In this document: in pieces, positions 1-11,258 of the stretch
Layout of the letters: every line of letters starts with the position of its first letter
Numbering within the stretch: position 1 is the stretch's first letter
Translations under genes and position numbers: made by a program
Notes under the pieces: generated by a model
What the model saw: the letters and a program-made list of their open reading frames with translations, nothing else
Told to the model about the DNA's origin: nothing
The model's database searches: none
Assembly: GCA_026120185.1 (NCBI GenBank)
Contig: JANUWF010001109.1
Location: 1,356,001-1,420,000, forward strand
Source of the DNA: Voacanga thouarsii
Lineage: Eukaryota; Streptophyta; Magnoliopsida; Gentianales; Apocynaceae
DNA: 64,000 bases
Direction of reading: 5' to 3'

Positions 1-1749
1 TGATGGACTCATGGCAGTGAGTAGGTCAAATCTGGAAGTTTTAGAGAGGATTTGAGATGGTTTGGAGGGGTATTAGGTGAAGGAAAGAGGTAGGTGTTCT
101 TGGAGGTTGAGAGAATTCGAGAGTTGAATTTGTGTAGCTGCCGAAATTCTGTGAGAGCTAGGGCTGGCCGAATTTATGTAGGGTTTAGGAAGTTGTTTCT
201 CTTATTTGGAAGGGAAAAGGAAAGGTTAGTTGTTACAATCCTTGAAGAATATTTTTAGGAAGTGAATTTGGAAACTAAATATTCCAAGAATATCTTGATT
301 ATTGGAGACCTTCGGAAGTCTGCCATGGCCGACTGTTTGAGCAGAATTTCGGTGGGATTAATGCTGGTTTATGGAAGCTTATGGTGGCCAAAATTAGGGT
401 GCTCAATGGTGAAGAAGAAGTCTGGTTACTTGGGGAATGCATTATGGAAAGTTGCTAAACAAAGGTGGCTGGAATTTTGGAAATCAATCGAGCATAATTG
501 CAGGGATTTGTTGGAGAGATTTTCGAACAGCCATTGCTGAATTTCATGCAGAAGCTTAAAGGAAACAATGGAGCTTTGTTACTGGAGGTTTAAGGAAGGT
601 TTATGCAGAATAAGGGTGGTGTTTCGGCTGGAAGAAGATTAGGAAACAAAGCTGGAAATTTTTCCTACACAGAATTTCGTTGGGCAGAAATTTTCTGGAC
701 AGGTTTTCGGCTGCCATTTCCAGCCAACTTGCAGAGAGTTTGAAGGGGAATTTTGGGGGTATTCAAGGCTGGTTTCCAGCCTTCTTCATGGAGGAAAAAC
801 ATGGCTAAGGTGCTGCACAAAATCTGGAAGAAAACAGCTTGGTTTTGGACTCTCAAAGTGGCGATTTGTACAGGAATTTTTTCTGTAGTTGCTCCAGCTT
901 TGAGCAGTCCGAAAATGGCCAAGAAATCCAGATTGCAAACTGATCCTAAAGACCATTTTTCTGGCAGCATTTGGGAGGGAATGTTAGCTAAGAAACTCGA
1001 CACTATCAAGGCACAATAAGTTGGAAAATTTCAGCTCATTCCAAGAAGAAAGATGAACTAGCTAGAGTGAATTTTCAGCAAGCTCACTAGAGGGATTTTT
1101 CCTCTTGGAATTTCCCACAACTCTTCCACATTTTTCAGACCATAAGAAGTCTTTTACTAATACATTTTGATCCTACAAGATCACAGCACTTTACTGAAAT
1201 TTCTCGAAGAAAATGGCTAGAATCACTTGATCAAACTAATGAGTTGAGAATTAAGGAAAATCAATGATCAAGGGAAAATGAATTCCCTTTAGGAAATTCG
1301 AGTAGGGTAAGGGAGTAGAATGAGGTTACTCCTAACATGTCTCTCTTAGGACATCATCCCTACCTTAATCCAAGCTCATAAGGCCGAAATTATTCTTCCC
1401 CAAGCAAAAATAAAATTTAATCAAGCTAAAACTTCTATGATGGAATTTGAACCTAAGACCTCAAGAATTGATTCCAAAGCTCTAACAACTAAACCACAAC
1501 AACTCTTGTTGTTATTTCCACTAGAAAATTAATTCCTATTTAATCCTCAAGCTATCTTTCTATTTTCACCTCATGCAAAAATTACCATTTTGCCCCTCTC
1601 ACTCAATACTCACCAACAAGGCTTCAAGACAATAAAACTCAAATCCAAAGCACATAAAAATCATATAAAAATATATTGAATCGTGAAATAAGGCATGATA
1701 TGCATCCCAACCCCCTTACTCTAAGGTTGGTCTTGACTGGGGTTTCACA
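1..1749 (-). mobile_element. CHR chromovirus LTR, partial (window edge)
   Basis: This stretch matches, in the same orientation, the part of the CHR LTR seen at about 13826-15598 and 23586-25357. It ends exactly where those LTRs end (GGGGTTTCACA, the reverse of the LTR 5' terminus TGTGAAACCCC). Position 1750 onward does not match the CHR internal region, which would begin with the polypurine tract, so this is either a 5' LTR of an element lying to the left or a solo LTR. The rest of the LTR is outside the window. Open frames inside it are short and not conserved, so no protein is called. Confidence 0.9.
1441..1497 (-). promoter_or_regulatory. Pol III-like A/B box pair in CHR LTR
   Basis: On the minus strand an A-box-like TGGTTTAGTTG is followed about 32 nt later by a B-box-like GGTTCAAATTCC. 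The same pair lies at the same place in the other CHR LTRs of this window. I could not fold a complete tRNA cloverleaf, so it is called a promoter-like or tRNA-derived motif and not a tRNA gene. Confidence 0.45.
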
Positions 1750-2890
1750 TATATACATGTTCATAATCACTAACTTATCTTTGTATGTTTGTATATATTG
1801 TATATTTAGTTATTTAATTTTACTAACCTAATGTTAATGTGAAATATGTGTAATAATGATATTTTTAATTTGTTGATTTTTACATTTATAATTTGAGTCA
1901 ATACTAACTCTTCTTATTTTCAGGTTTGGACTTTTGATGACATGATATTTTAGACAGATTATTTTATTTTATTATTTGCTTCTTTATTTACAATTTTTAC
2001 TTTTAGTTTAATTTAGGAATTCTTGTTTTAAATGTAGTGTGGTCATGTATTCAATTAGGAAAGTTTAAAAAAAAATAAAATTCAGCAGCTAGACAGAACA
2101 TAACCAGTGCCGGTTCTGGGCAGGGCCGGCGCCAGCCCTAGATTGTTCCTTCTCCGATTTTCAAAAAAAAAAAAAAAAAATCCTTTTTCATTTGTTCTTT
2201 TACCCTTTTTTCTTTTCTTCCCAAATTTTCTTATTTTGTCTTTTTCTTCTTGTTTTCTTTTTCTTTGATTTTCTTGTTTGTTTTTCTTATTTGTCTTGTT
2301 CTTCTATTTTTTCTTCTTTGATTTATTATTATTATTATTTCCCCTATTCCCCTAGAATGATACTTTTATTTCTTCCCTTCTTCTTCATTTTTCCCTTATT
2401 CTTCTTCACATTATTTTCTTATTCTTCTAATTATTCCCCATGGATTAAAATTTTTTTAGAACTCACATATTTGGGAATACATTAGTGGTGCAAAACTTTC
2501 TCGATTTTGTCTTCTTCAATTTCTTGGCATTATGCATATGTGTTTTTGAGAACAAATTTACTAAACGTGGATGAATCATTGTTGAGTTTATTTGGTGGGG
2601 AAAAAAAAATACATAGAACGGTTTTTAAATCTTGTGATTGCTTCCAAATGTGAGCTATGTATTTTTTTTTTTTAAATTTTTGCAAAATTGGAAATCTTGA
2701 ACCTCCTTGTGGTATTTTGCTGTGTTGATTAAAATTGGTTGGCATTGTACTTTTGCTATCTACGTTGGATAGTCTCCTTGTCTTGTGTTTCTTGAGAATC
2801 AAAAGTTTGAAAACGTTCTTTATTGAAAAGAGAACCAAATGCAAAGTGTGAGACAAAGAGGATCTTGTGAGCCCTTTGACGGTTGTGGTG
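1750..2890. other. Unassigned AT-rich sequence
   Basis: No gene or clear element is recognised here. The stretch contains a GGCGCC-rich patch, an A-run at about 2162-2180 and a long pyrimidine-rich tract (about 2190-2420) that translates into low-complexity Phe/Leu. It lies between a CHR LTR end and the recognisable 3' half of a DNY element, so it may be degraded DNY internal sequence, but I cannot align it with confidence. Confidence 0.5.
2107..2145. repeat. GGCGCC-rich patch
   Basis: Two copies of a GCCGG-containing unit occur, including GGGCCGGCGCCAGCCC. The patch resembles the GGCGCC clusters of the DNY-B and GYP2 LTRs, so it may be a scrap of such an LTR. The surroundings (A-rich before, A-run after) do not settle this. 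Confidence 0.35.
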
Positions 2891-4563
2891 GTCTATTTAG
2901 TATTTTTTGGACAATCTGGAAGGCTCTACTTCGAGGGGAACTTCAAAGCCTTGACTTTCTATCTTTCATCTCCCTTGATTTTTATTTTTTGTTTCAATTA
3001 CTCTTTATGCTTTTACTTGTATGTTCATCGTTCTATTTGTAGGTTGACGTTCGCTGGAAATAATTCTTCCAACTTCATGAAGCATGAATTTCTCATATCT
3101 TGGAGCTAATCTACATTTAGGGAGTATTGCTTAAACTTTCTACCCCTTTTGAATTTTGGTCCCTTTGGAGATGCTTTATTGTGTTTATTTTTTGCCCATG
3201 AGGACATGGTCCAGCTTAAGTGTGGGAGAGTGGTTTGGTGATATTCTTAGTCCAAGTTTTTATCAATTATGTTGATGTTCTCTTATTGTTGTGTTACTTT
3301 GGAATGTGAAATTTGGATTTTTCATGGAGCTAATCTGCCTTGGGGAGTATTATTTTCTTTTCCCTCTTTACATTCTTGGTCCCTTGGTTATGCTTTAGTG
3401 TGTTTATTTTTTGCCATTGAGGATAATGTCCAATTAAAGTATGGGGGAGAGATTTAACATTTTCTCAAGTGCATCTTTGTGATTTTCAATGGATTTCCAA
3501 TTATATATGTTTGAGGGATTTTCGATGATATATGTTTGCATTATTGAAATTGTTGATTTTTTTTAAAAAAACAGAAAAAAATTTTGAAGTTAAATTGAGT
3601 TTATTTGTTTATAATGAAGATATGATTTCCCTTTTAAATTTGGATATGAATTTGTCATTCAGTATGGTAGGATTTCATTAAAAAGGTAAATTTATGTATT
3701 AAGTTGAATTTTGCTAAGTCTTGAGAATTTAAGTTAACCTTGGTTATATTTCGTATTTGAGTTATATTTTATTCTTTGAGTTTGAATATGGATGATATGA
3801 TGAAATATGAGAAGAGTTGTTACTTAATTATTGTATTATGGATTTAAAATTTTCTTAACTTTGAGTTTTGAATAAGGAATGTGAGTTGAAAAGAATATAT
3901 GAGAAAAAATTTGAGTGAAAAAATATGAAATGAAAAAAAATTGAGTTGAAAAAATTCTTTTATTAATGACTGTTGAAGACCTTTTGCTGAAAAGGGGGCC
4001 AATATGGGGAGAAGTAGCAATTGTATTTGGTGCATTCTCTTGAGGCTATCCTGAAGGTAAAAAGGCAAGAAAAGAAAAAATGTAGAAAATTTGTTTTAAA
4101 AAAAATGATGAGTGATGAAGAGAAAGGGGACCAATACGGTGTGTGAAGAGAAATTCATGCACTTGAGGCTATTAATTCCCAAAGTCATAGAAAAAAAGAG
4201 TGGAGTGCTTTCCTTATTTCACTAACTCAAGTTTGGTAATTTTGAGTTTATAATGCTTGAATTGGTTAAATTACTTGACTTGTATGATTTATGTTATTTA
4301 TGTTTTTTTTTTTTAGAAGTGAAATAATTTTCATGTACTAGATATAAATTTGTTTAACTTAACTTTGATGGCCTTGGGATTATTTGATTTAATGTATAAG
4401 TTACACAGGTTTTTAAAGGGTTGAATGAATGACAATTTTGTATCTAAGGTTGGAAAGAAATTATGGCTTTGTTATGGATGAATATGAAAAGAAATAAATT
4501 GTTTTAAGTGCTTTGGTTGGGTATTTACTTGAGGACAAGTAAAGATTCAAGTGTGGGGGAATA
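2891..4563 (+). mobile_element. DNY element, 3' half of internal region
   Basis: This is non-coding internal sequence of a DNY element, aligned by eye to 50700-52651 (DNY-B) and 26280-27603 (DNY-A). Two internal polypurine-like motifs (about 3201-3232 and 3419-3451) precede the true one at 4533-4563, next to the LTR. The GGGGGCCAATAYGG motif occurs twice, at about 3991-4006 and, weaker, 4125-4140. The first part resembles DNY-B and the last 1 kb DNY-A, so the copy is intermediate or recombinant. No intact ORF is present and the 5' half is missing. Confidence 0.7.
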
Positions 4564-6518
4564 TGATAGGGGCTAAATTAGTTATATTTTTTCTAGTTAT
4601 TTGGGGCTATTTTGTGATACATTTTGTGAAATAACTAGTCATATTCCTTTCTATTTGATATTTCCCTTATAAAAATACATTTTTGTAATTTTATACAAAA
4701 ATAAGGAAAAATTAGAGCTAATTGTGTAATTTTACAGAATAGAGGCAGTGCCAGCCTGAGAAGGACAGCTGGCGCCAGACTACCACTGGAAGAACAAAGA
4801 AAAAGCAAGAAAAGAAGCATCAAAGGAAGTAAACAATAATGGCCAGAAGAAAGAAAAGAAAATGAGATTGGCTTCAGAATTTTGGCAGTTTCATGGCTCA
4901 CTTGAGCCGACAGCAAGACAAGGACAACAACAAAACAAAGAAGGAATTTTGGCCAATAACAAAGCATGAGTTTTTGTGGGACCTATACAAACAAAGAAAG
5001 TTAACAATATCAGGCTGTGCAAATGAGCCGACAGCAAAAGAAAGAAAGAAAAGAGGATTTTGGTGTCTTCAGTCAGTGGCTTAATTGAAGCCACTACAAT
5101 AACAAAAGCAGAAGAAGTGCAGCTTCAGTGGTCAACAAATGTGGCAACAATAGGAAGAAGAAAGAAATAGCAAAGATAGCTGAGCATGAAAAGGAAAACA
5201 GCTCACTTGAGCCGATGCAACAAAGACAAAATCTCGGTGGCTTCAAGCAAAATTCTACATGGCTGAAATTGAAGCCAATCTCAGGCAATCATAATTTAAC
5301 ATCAACTGGAGGATTCAGCAGAAAACGACAAGACAACAATATAGCCAAAATCAAAATTCCAATTCAAATTGAATTTCCAATTTACAAAGTCAAGACGGTG
5401 TATTCCATTAAATTCTCTTAGGATTTTATTTTAACAATTTCTATTCCTTTTTGGTTTTGATATTTTTTAGTAATTACTTCTTCTTTATTTAGGACTCTTT
5501 TAGAAACTTTGTAAGCCTATAAACAAAGGCCAATTTACCCTAGAAAAAGAGGTGCACAATATAAAGACTTAGATTTATTTTAAAGTGCATCACCAATATT
5601 TTTCGAAAATAAAGAGTTCAAGGAGGATTGTACAAGAAGGTTTTCAAAGGAAGAAAAAGAAAGCTTGTCTAGGAGTATTTATTTCTTTTACTTTGTTTTC
5701 TTTTTCTTGACAATGATGTATTAATTGTTTTTTTGTAATTTGACATTATTTTTTATATTCATGATTTTTAGAGTTATTTAATTTTTTGATTAATTGATTG
5801 TTATTCTTGGTATTTGATTACTTGTACTTATTACGAGATTAATTGGTTGGGTCTTTCCATTAACTTGCTTAGACAAAAGGGTTGATGGTGGTTTCAATTT
5901 ATTAGTTTCATATTTGTTAACTCTTAACATTCTTCGACAAAGGGGTTAAGAGTATGGACAAAGTAATTCAGCGTTAATTAATGTCTGCTAGGATATGGAT
6001 TCATTGGTTAATTTCATGTGTAATTTACCAGGAATGGGAATTAAATCAAGGACTATGGTTAATGCATCTTTTGGGTAAGACTGGTTGAGACAAGATATGT
6101 GATGCTAAGTTACCTACAAGATAGGGATTCATGGATTGGACAAAGAAGTGAATCTATATTATCCTTCATGATGCCAAGAGAATAATTAGTTATGATACAA
6201 ATTAAGTACTTTAGGTCATGTATGTCAAGATAATGGTTTAAGTTACATAATTCTACATCCTTGATATGTATATATTTTTATTTTTTTATTTTTTATATTT
6301 TTATTTCTTTTTCACTTTATCGAGTCGGTTAAATAATGAAAGAAAGGTTATTAGTATATACTTGTTCCTAGAGGATCGACACTCGTTTGAACCCTATGCT
6401 CAGTTAATGATGAGTACGCTTGCTCATATGTGTAATTTGGGTTTAACGTTTTAATATAAACTTGATTGGGAATATACTTATTTTTATATGATTTTTATAC
6501 CCAAATAAATACGCATCA
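4564..6518 (+). mobile_element. DNY-B-type LTR
   Basis: The LTR starts TGATAGGGGCTAAATTAG directly after the AAGTGTGGGGGAATA polypurine tract and ends ACGCATCA. Its last part (GGATCGACACTCGTTTGAAC onward) is shared with the LTRs at 47803, 52652 and 58463. At 1955 bp it is about 450 bp longer than those, because the upstream part (about 4740-5290) carries an A/G-rich expansion with repeated TTGAGCCGACAGCAA-like units. A CTGGCGCCAG palindrome lies at 4769-4778 and a TATAAACA box near 5518. As no internal region follows, it is the 3' LTR of a truncated element. Confidence 0.85.
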
Positions 6519-7525
6519 TAGATTAAGCTCAATTCCTCATAAACATGAAATTAGTGAATAACTCTTCGGTCAAGGTGAAATAAACTAATATTTGAATATT
6601 TAGTCCTATAATCTTAACGTCGTCACTGAAGTCCATTAAGATTAGACAAATACGAAATCAATACAATGAAACTCCTAACATCATTGTCCCAAGTCAATTA
6701 GAAGAACTCGCATCAATAACCAATGATAGCAAAAATCAAATACCAAAGATATATAACAATTGATTGATAAAAAAGTTCAATTAACTCAAAATTATAATCT
6801 CCAAAATAATACCCAATTACAATCAAAACATTAAGCACATCATTTTAAAAGAAAAGTAAACAAAGGACAACAGATAAAACTCATAGAAAAGCCCTTCTTC
6901 TTCTCTTGAAAACCTCCTTTGAACAATGCTCTTTTGAGTGATGATTGAGAAGCAAGCTTGGATCCTTCAAATCACACCCTTCTCTTACATTTTTATTTTT
7001 ATTATTTATAAGCTTTCTTGATACCGAAATTCATTACTTGAGGAGTCTAGTCCCAGTAAAATTCAGAAAATACCAAAACCTTTAAAAAAAAAATACCAAA
7101 TTCCCCACATAGGATTTTCACCTTCCAGAGTGGACATGGCGTCAGATATAGTCACCCCAATTGGCACCAAGTCTATTTTGCTTTCTCTGTTTTTATTGCT
7201 TAACCAGAATAGACTTGGTGCTTTGTCCATTGGCTGGGCTTGGCGCTAGGTCTATTCTGGATTCTTCTAGAAATTTGCTCTGTTTCCTCTGCTAGACCAG
7301 AATAGACCCGGCACATGGTCCCTTGCTTGGGCCTGGCATTAGGTCTGTTCTAGAATTGTTCACTTTTGGCTCAAATTTAGCTCAAATTTGTATAAATTGT
7401 CCAAAAAATACTTTTTACAAGCAAAATGTCAAATAAAAGGGAACATGCCTAGTTATTACAACAAATATATCTCAAAACAACCTCAAATAACTAGGAAAAT
7501 AATGGTGATTTTAGCCCCTATTACA
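6519..7525 (-). mobile_element. DNY-A LTR, U5-truncated
   Basis: This is a minus-strand LTR beginning TGTAATAGGGGC at 7525, just after a TGTGGGGG tract. It contains GGCGCC-type repeats at about 7130-7350 and an A/T-rich stretch at the TATA region near 7000. Sequence equivalent to the last about 490 bp of the full LTR (compare 38571-39056) is missing. The break lies exactly at the end of the plus-strand LTR at 6518, so that element probably inserted here or a rearrangement joined the two. Confidence 0.8.
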
Positions 7526-9199
7526 TACCCCCACACTTGAATATTTGCTTGTCCTCAAGCAAACAAGATTTAAAACACTAAGTATATGGCTTAAGACAAA
7601 ACAAATTTTCAACTTATCCTTAGCAAATTCATCCATAATAGAGAAATAATCTTCTTCCAACCTCAATACAAACTTTATCATTAATTTAACCCTTGTAAAA
7701 CCTTTCAAACTCATGTATTAAATCAAATAATTCCAAGTCCATCAAAGTTAAGTTAAACAAACTTATATCTAGTATAAGAAAATTATCTTACTCCTCAAGC
7801 AAAAACATAGATAACATAAATCATATAAGTCAAGCCATTTAACCAATTCCAACATTATAAACTCAAATTTACACAACTCAAGTTAATGAAATAAGGAAAA
7901 CACTCCACTTCTTTTTTTTTTTTCTAAAAATTTTTTCAATGACGTAGGAAATTCATAGTCTCAAGTGAATGGATTTCTCTTCATACACTGTATTGGCCCC
8001 CTTATAGTCATCATTTATCATTTTTTTTATAGCAATTTTCTTTTTCTTTCTTCTTTCCTTCCTTACCTTCTTGCCTTCGGGATAGCCTCAAAAGAGTGTG
8101 ATACTTCTTTGTTTCTTCTCTTCCACTAACCGTATTGGCCCCATTTTCAGCAAAAGGTCTCTCTCTTTTCTTTTCAAAGATAAAGCCATTTTTTTCAACT
8201 CAATTTTTTTCATCTCACATTTTTTCTTTTTCACTAACTTTTTTTTTTTAATTTCCTCACATTCTTTATTCACAACTCAAAGTCAAACAAAATTCAATTT
8301 TATAATACAATAATTATTCAACAACTCTCCCCATATTTCATCATATCATCCACATTCAAACTAAAAGACTAAAACAAAACTCTAATAACAAATATAACCA
8401 AGGATAACTTAAATTCTAAAGACTTAACAAAAACCTAACATAATACACAAGTATAATTTTTAAATAAAAATCAAACCGTAATGAATAACAAATCCATATC
8501 CAATGTTCAAAAGAAAATCACAACTCCATTATCGACAAATAAGCTCAATTTACCTCCAAAATCTCCAAACTTTCAAATTTTCAAAAATTTCAATTTTTCT
8601 TTCAAGAAAATTGTTTGATACCAGGAAAACACCAAGATCATTGATAAAAACTTGGATAAAAAATATTACTAAACCACTCCCCCACACTTAAACTAGACAA
8701 TGTTTTCATTGGCTAATAATTAACACAAGAAAGCATCTCCAAAGGGACCAAAAAATGATAAAGGGGGATAAAATTTAAGTAATACTTCCCAAGTGCAATA
8801 AAGTTCCAATAAATATTAAAACATGCAATAGAGAGAAGAGCTTGTCCAAGAGGTCTGACCTATAAAAGAAACCACAAAGAAAAGTACAATGAAAACAATA
8901 AGAAAAGAAAGACGCACTTAAATAATAAAAAAAAACTAAAAATCCTAAGAAAGCAAATAAAGACACGACTCACTCCCCCATACTTACGATGGAAAATATT
9001 TTCCTTATTACAAGGGGAAATAACACTAAACAACTCCGAACACAAAACAAAGATACAATCTCTTTCCACTCATCATGCTTGCTCATCAAGCCTTTTGAAA
9101 AGAAATTAAAACTCACAATAGAAGATAGGCAATATGAATGTAGAAAGAATGGAGGTTTTTGAAATAGGTCTTGTTTATGAAAACAATTTTTCTTAGTAA
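7526..9199 (-). mobile_element. DNY-A internal region, 3' half
   Basis: Minus-strand internal sequence without an intact ORF. It holds the polypurine region next to the LTR, the two CCAATA motifs (about 8130-8150 and 7988-8003) and internal GTGTGGGGGAGT-like tracts near 8685 and 8980. It is cut at 9199/9204 by the plus-strand DNY-A ladder and resumes at 32901. Confidence 0.75.
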
Positions 9200-9204
9200 A
9201 ACAA
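9200..9204. repeat. Target-site duplication AACAA (left)
   Basis: AACAA immediately precedes the LTR start TGATAATGGC and recurs at 32896-32900 directly after the LTR end GCATCA. The pair brackets the whole DNY-A ladder. Confidence 0.85.
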
Positions 9205-10555
9205 TGATAATGGCTAAAATCACCATTATTGTCCTAGTTATTTTAGGTTATTATGACATAATGTTGTTATAATAACGAGGCATATTTCTTTCTATTTGAC
9301 ATTTTCCTTGTAAAGAAGTATTTTTTTATGAATTTGTGCATAATTGAGTAGATTTCTAGCAAGAAATAAGAGTTTCTCGATTGGACCCAATGCCAGGTCC
9401 AGATAATGCACTAGGCTCCAGGTTTGCTTTGAAAAAAGAGGAAATTGAGCCCAAAAACATATTTGACCTGATGCCAGGTGGCCCGACTGGACCTGGCGCC
9501 AAGTCCACTCTGTATAGAGGCGGTTGTCCAAAGGATTTTGGTATCTTCTAAATTCTTCTCGGACTAGACTTCTCAAGCAATGAATTTTGGTTTCATGGAG
9601 GCTTATAAATACAAGAAAAACACAAGAGAAAGGTGTGATTTCAAGGATCCAAGCTAGCTATTCAATCACCCTTCAAAGGAACATTGTTCAAATGAGATTT
9701 TCCAAATAAAAAAAATGGCTTGTCTATGAGTTTTATTTTTGATCCTTTGTTTACTTTTCAAGAACAATGATGTGCTTAATTTTTTTTATTGTAATTAGAT
9801 AATATTTTGGAGATTATAATTTTGAGTTAATTGAAACTTTTGATCAAGTGATTGTTGTTCTTCATATTTAGTTGCTTGTTTTTCTTACAGAGTTGGTTGA
9901 TTAATTTTTGTTATTAACTTGCTTGAAAAAGAGTTCGTAATAACTTCATTTAATTAATTTCACATTTTTTATCTCTTAACTTGCTTGAAAAAGGGATTAA
10001 TTGTCTAGAACATTAAGTTAATGATTTCTAGAATATGGATTCATTCACTAATTTCATATTTAAAATCTCGTAGAATATAAGGGTTTATGTGAGGATTGAT
10101 TTTAATGCATCTTTTGGATAAGTTAGTCAAGACAGAATATGTTCACTAATTTAACTAGAAGATAGTGATTCAATGGATTGCAAATGAAGTGGGTCTATAT
10201 TAAATCCTTCATGATGCTAAGACGACAATTAATTCTGATGAATGCTAATTAATTCAATCTTGTGTTTTCAAGATAATTGTCTAGTTACATGAAATTGCAT
10301 CCTTAACTTATATATATTTTTATCTTTATTTATTTTCCTTTTTAGTCTCTTCTTATTTTATTGTCTAAATAATAAATATTTTGGTAAGGTAAGGTAGGAG
10401 TCTAAGTTCTCGTGGATTTGATACTTGCTGTTCCCTATACTATATGATGGGTATACTTACTCGTATGTGTGGTTTTAGTGGTTGACATTTTAATTAAAGC
10501 TTGATTAACTGTGTAATTTGTTGGAAATATTTTCTACACTAAAAAACATGTATCA
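9205..10555 (+). mobile_element. DNY-A LTR 1 (5')
   Basis: 1351-bp LTR running from TGATAATGGC to ATGTATCA. It carries GGCGCC-type repeats at about 9388-9512 and a TATAAATA box at 9604-9611. A PBS follows directly. Confidence 0.88.
9604..9611 (+). promoter_or_regulatory. TATA box of DNY-A LTR
   Basis: TATAAATA, about 100 bp downstream of the GGCGCC repeats and followed by an A-rich stretch. The same box occurs in the sister LTRs at 27986, 31939 and 37008. Confidence 0.6.
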
Positions 10556-10561
10556 AATTTT

Positions 10562-10578
10562 TGGCGTCGTTGCCGGGG
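10562..10578 (+). other. Primer-binding site, tRNA-Asp type
   Basis: TGGCGTCGTTGCCGGGG begins six bases after the LTR end. It differs by one base from the complement of the plant tRNA-Asp 3' end (TGGCGCCGTTGCCGGGG). Confidence 0.8.
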
Positions 10579-10775
10579 ACAGGCACTAACGGTCGAATCT
10601 TATTGATTTAGCTTTGTTGTATTTGTAAATATCATTAACTTTTGTGTTTAGGTAGTTTGTGAATATTTCTAATTTGTGTATTTTTCTTTTCTTTATTTTT
10701 ATGTTATTTTTGTTTATTTTTATTTTTATTTTTGATTTAATTTTTTTCTATAAGTATGACGTTCAAATGATCATC

Positions 10776-11258
10776 ATGGACAATTATTCGAAGGCACAAT
10801 GCCAAAAGAGTTACAATGATGATAGATTGGTAAGGTTATAAGTTCGGATTATCGCTTCTTGCGAGACATCACTTGAAGCTTCAATCAAATCCCTTATTGC
10901 CAACACAAACATGTCTATTAGGGGGGTACGAAGAATCTTTTTAATGAATGAGCCATCAAAGAACACAACTAGCCAAATCGGTTGAAAATTCCATAAAAGC
11001 CCACACACTTGGACAAAAGGACTCCCAAAGAGAGGAGAGAACAATTGCCCAAGGTGATGGGAAATAATTGTAATTCTATTCTATGCTCACATAATTCTAA
11101 TACTTCTTTGTCTCATGAATTTTTAGGCACCTCTCAACTGACAGATCCTAATAATGTCATGGATAATGTGTTGAATTTACCATATCTCAAGGACATGGAT
11201 ATTTTAACGCTACATAATATGAAGTCCTTAGAGGATGGTGATAATTTCAACCCATCAC
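10776..11258 (+). pseudogene. DNY protein, 5' part (copy 1)
   Basis: The frame opens with MDNYSKAQC and follows the copy at 29176 closely (SYNDDRL, ANTNMSIRG). It is broken by a stop after about 21 codons, by frame loss near the GGGGGG tract at 10921 and by the CHR insertion at 11259; it resumes at 25363. The function of the family is unknown. A Gag-like role would suit its place after the PBS, but I see no zinc knuckle or other known motif. Confidence 0.65.
11254..11258. repeat. Target-site duplication ATCAC (left)
   Basis: ATCAC precedes the CHR terminus and is repeated at 25358-25362. Removing the element restores a sequence matching the uninterrupted DNY ORF (compare 25665-25680). Confidence 0.92.

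Noticed and set aside
2192..2485. Open frame rich in Phe, Leu and Tyr, resembling a membrane protein
   Set aside because: It lies in a pyrimidine-rich tract of low complexity and is not conserved in related copies.
7130..7350. CRISPR-like array of short repeats
   Set aside because: The units are degenerate GGCGCC-type repeats with irregular spacing within a plant LTR.
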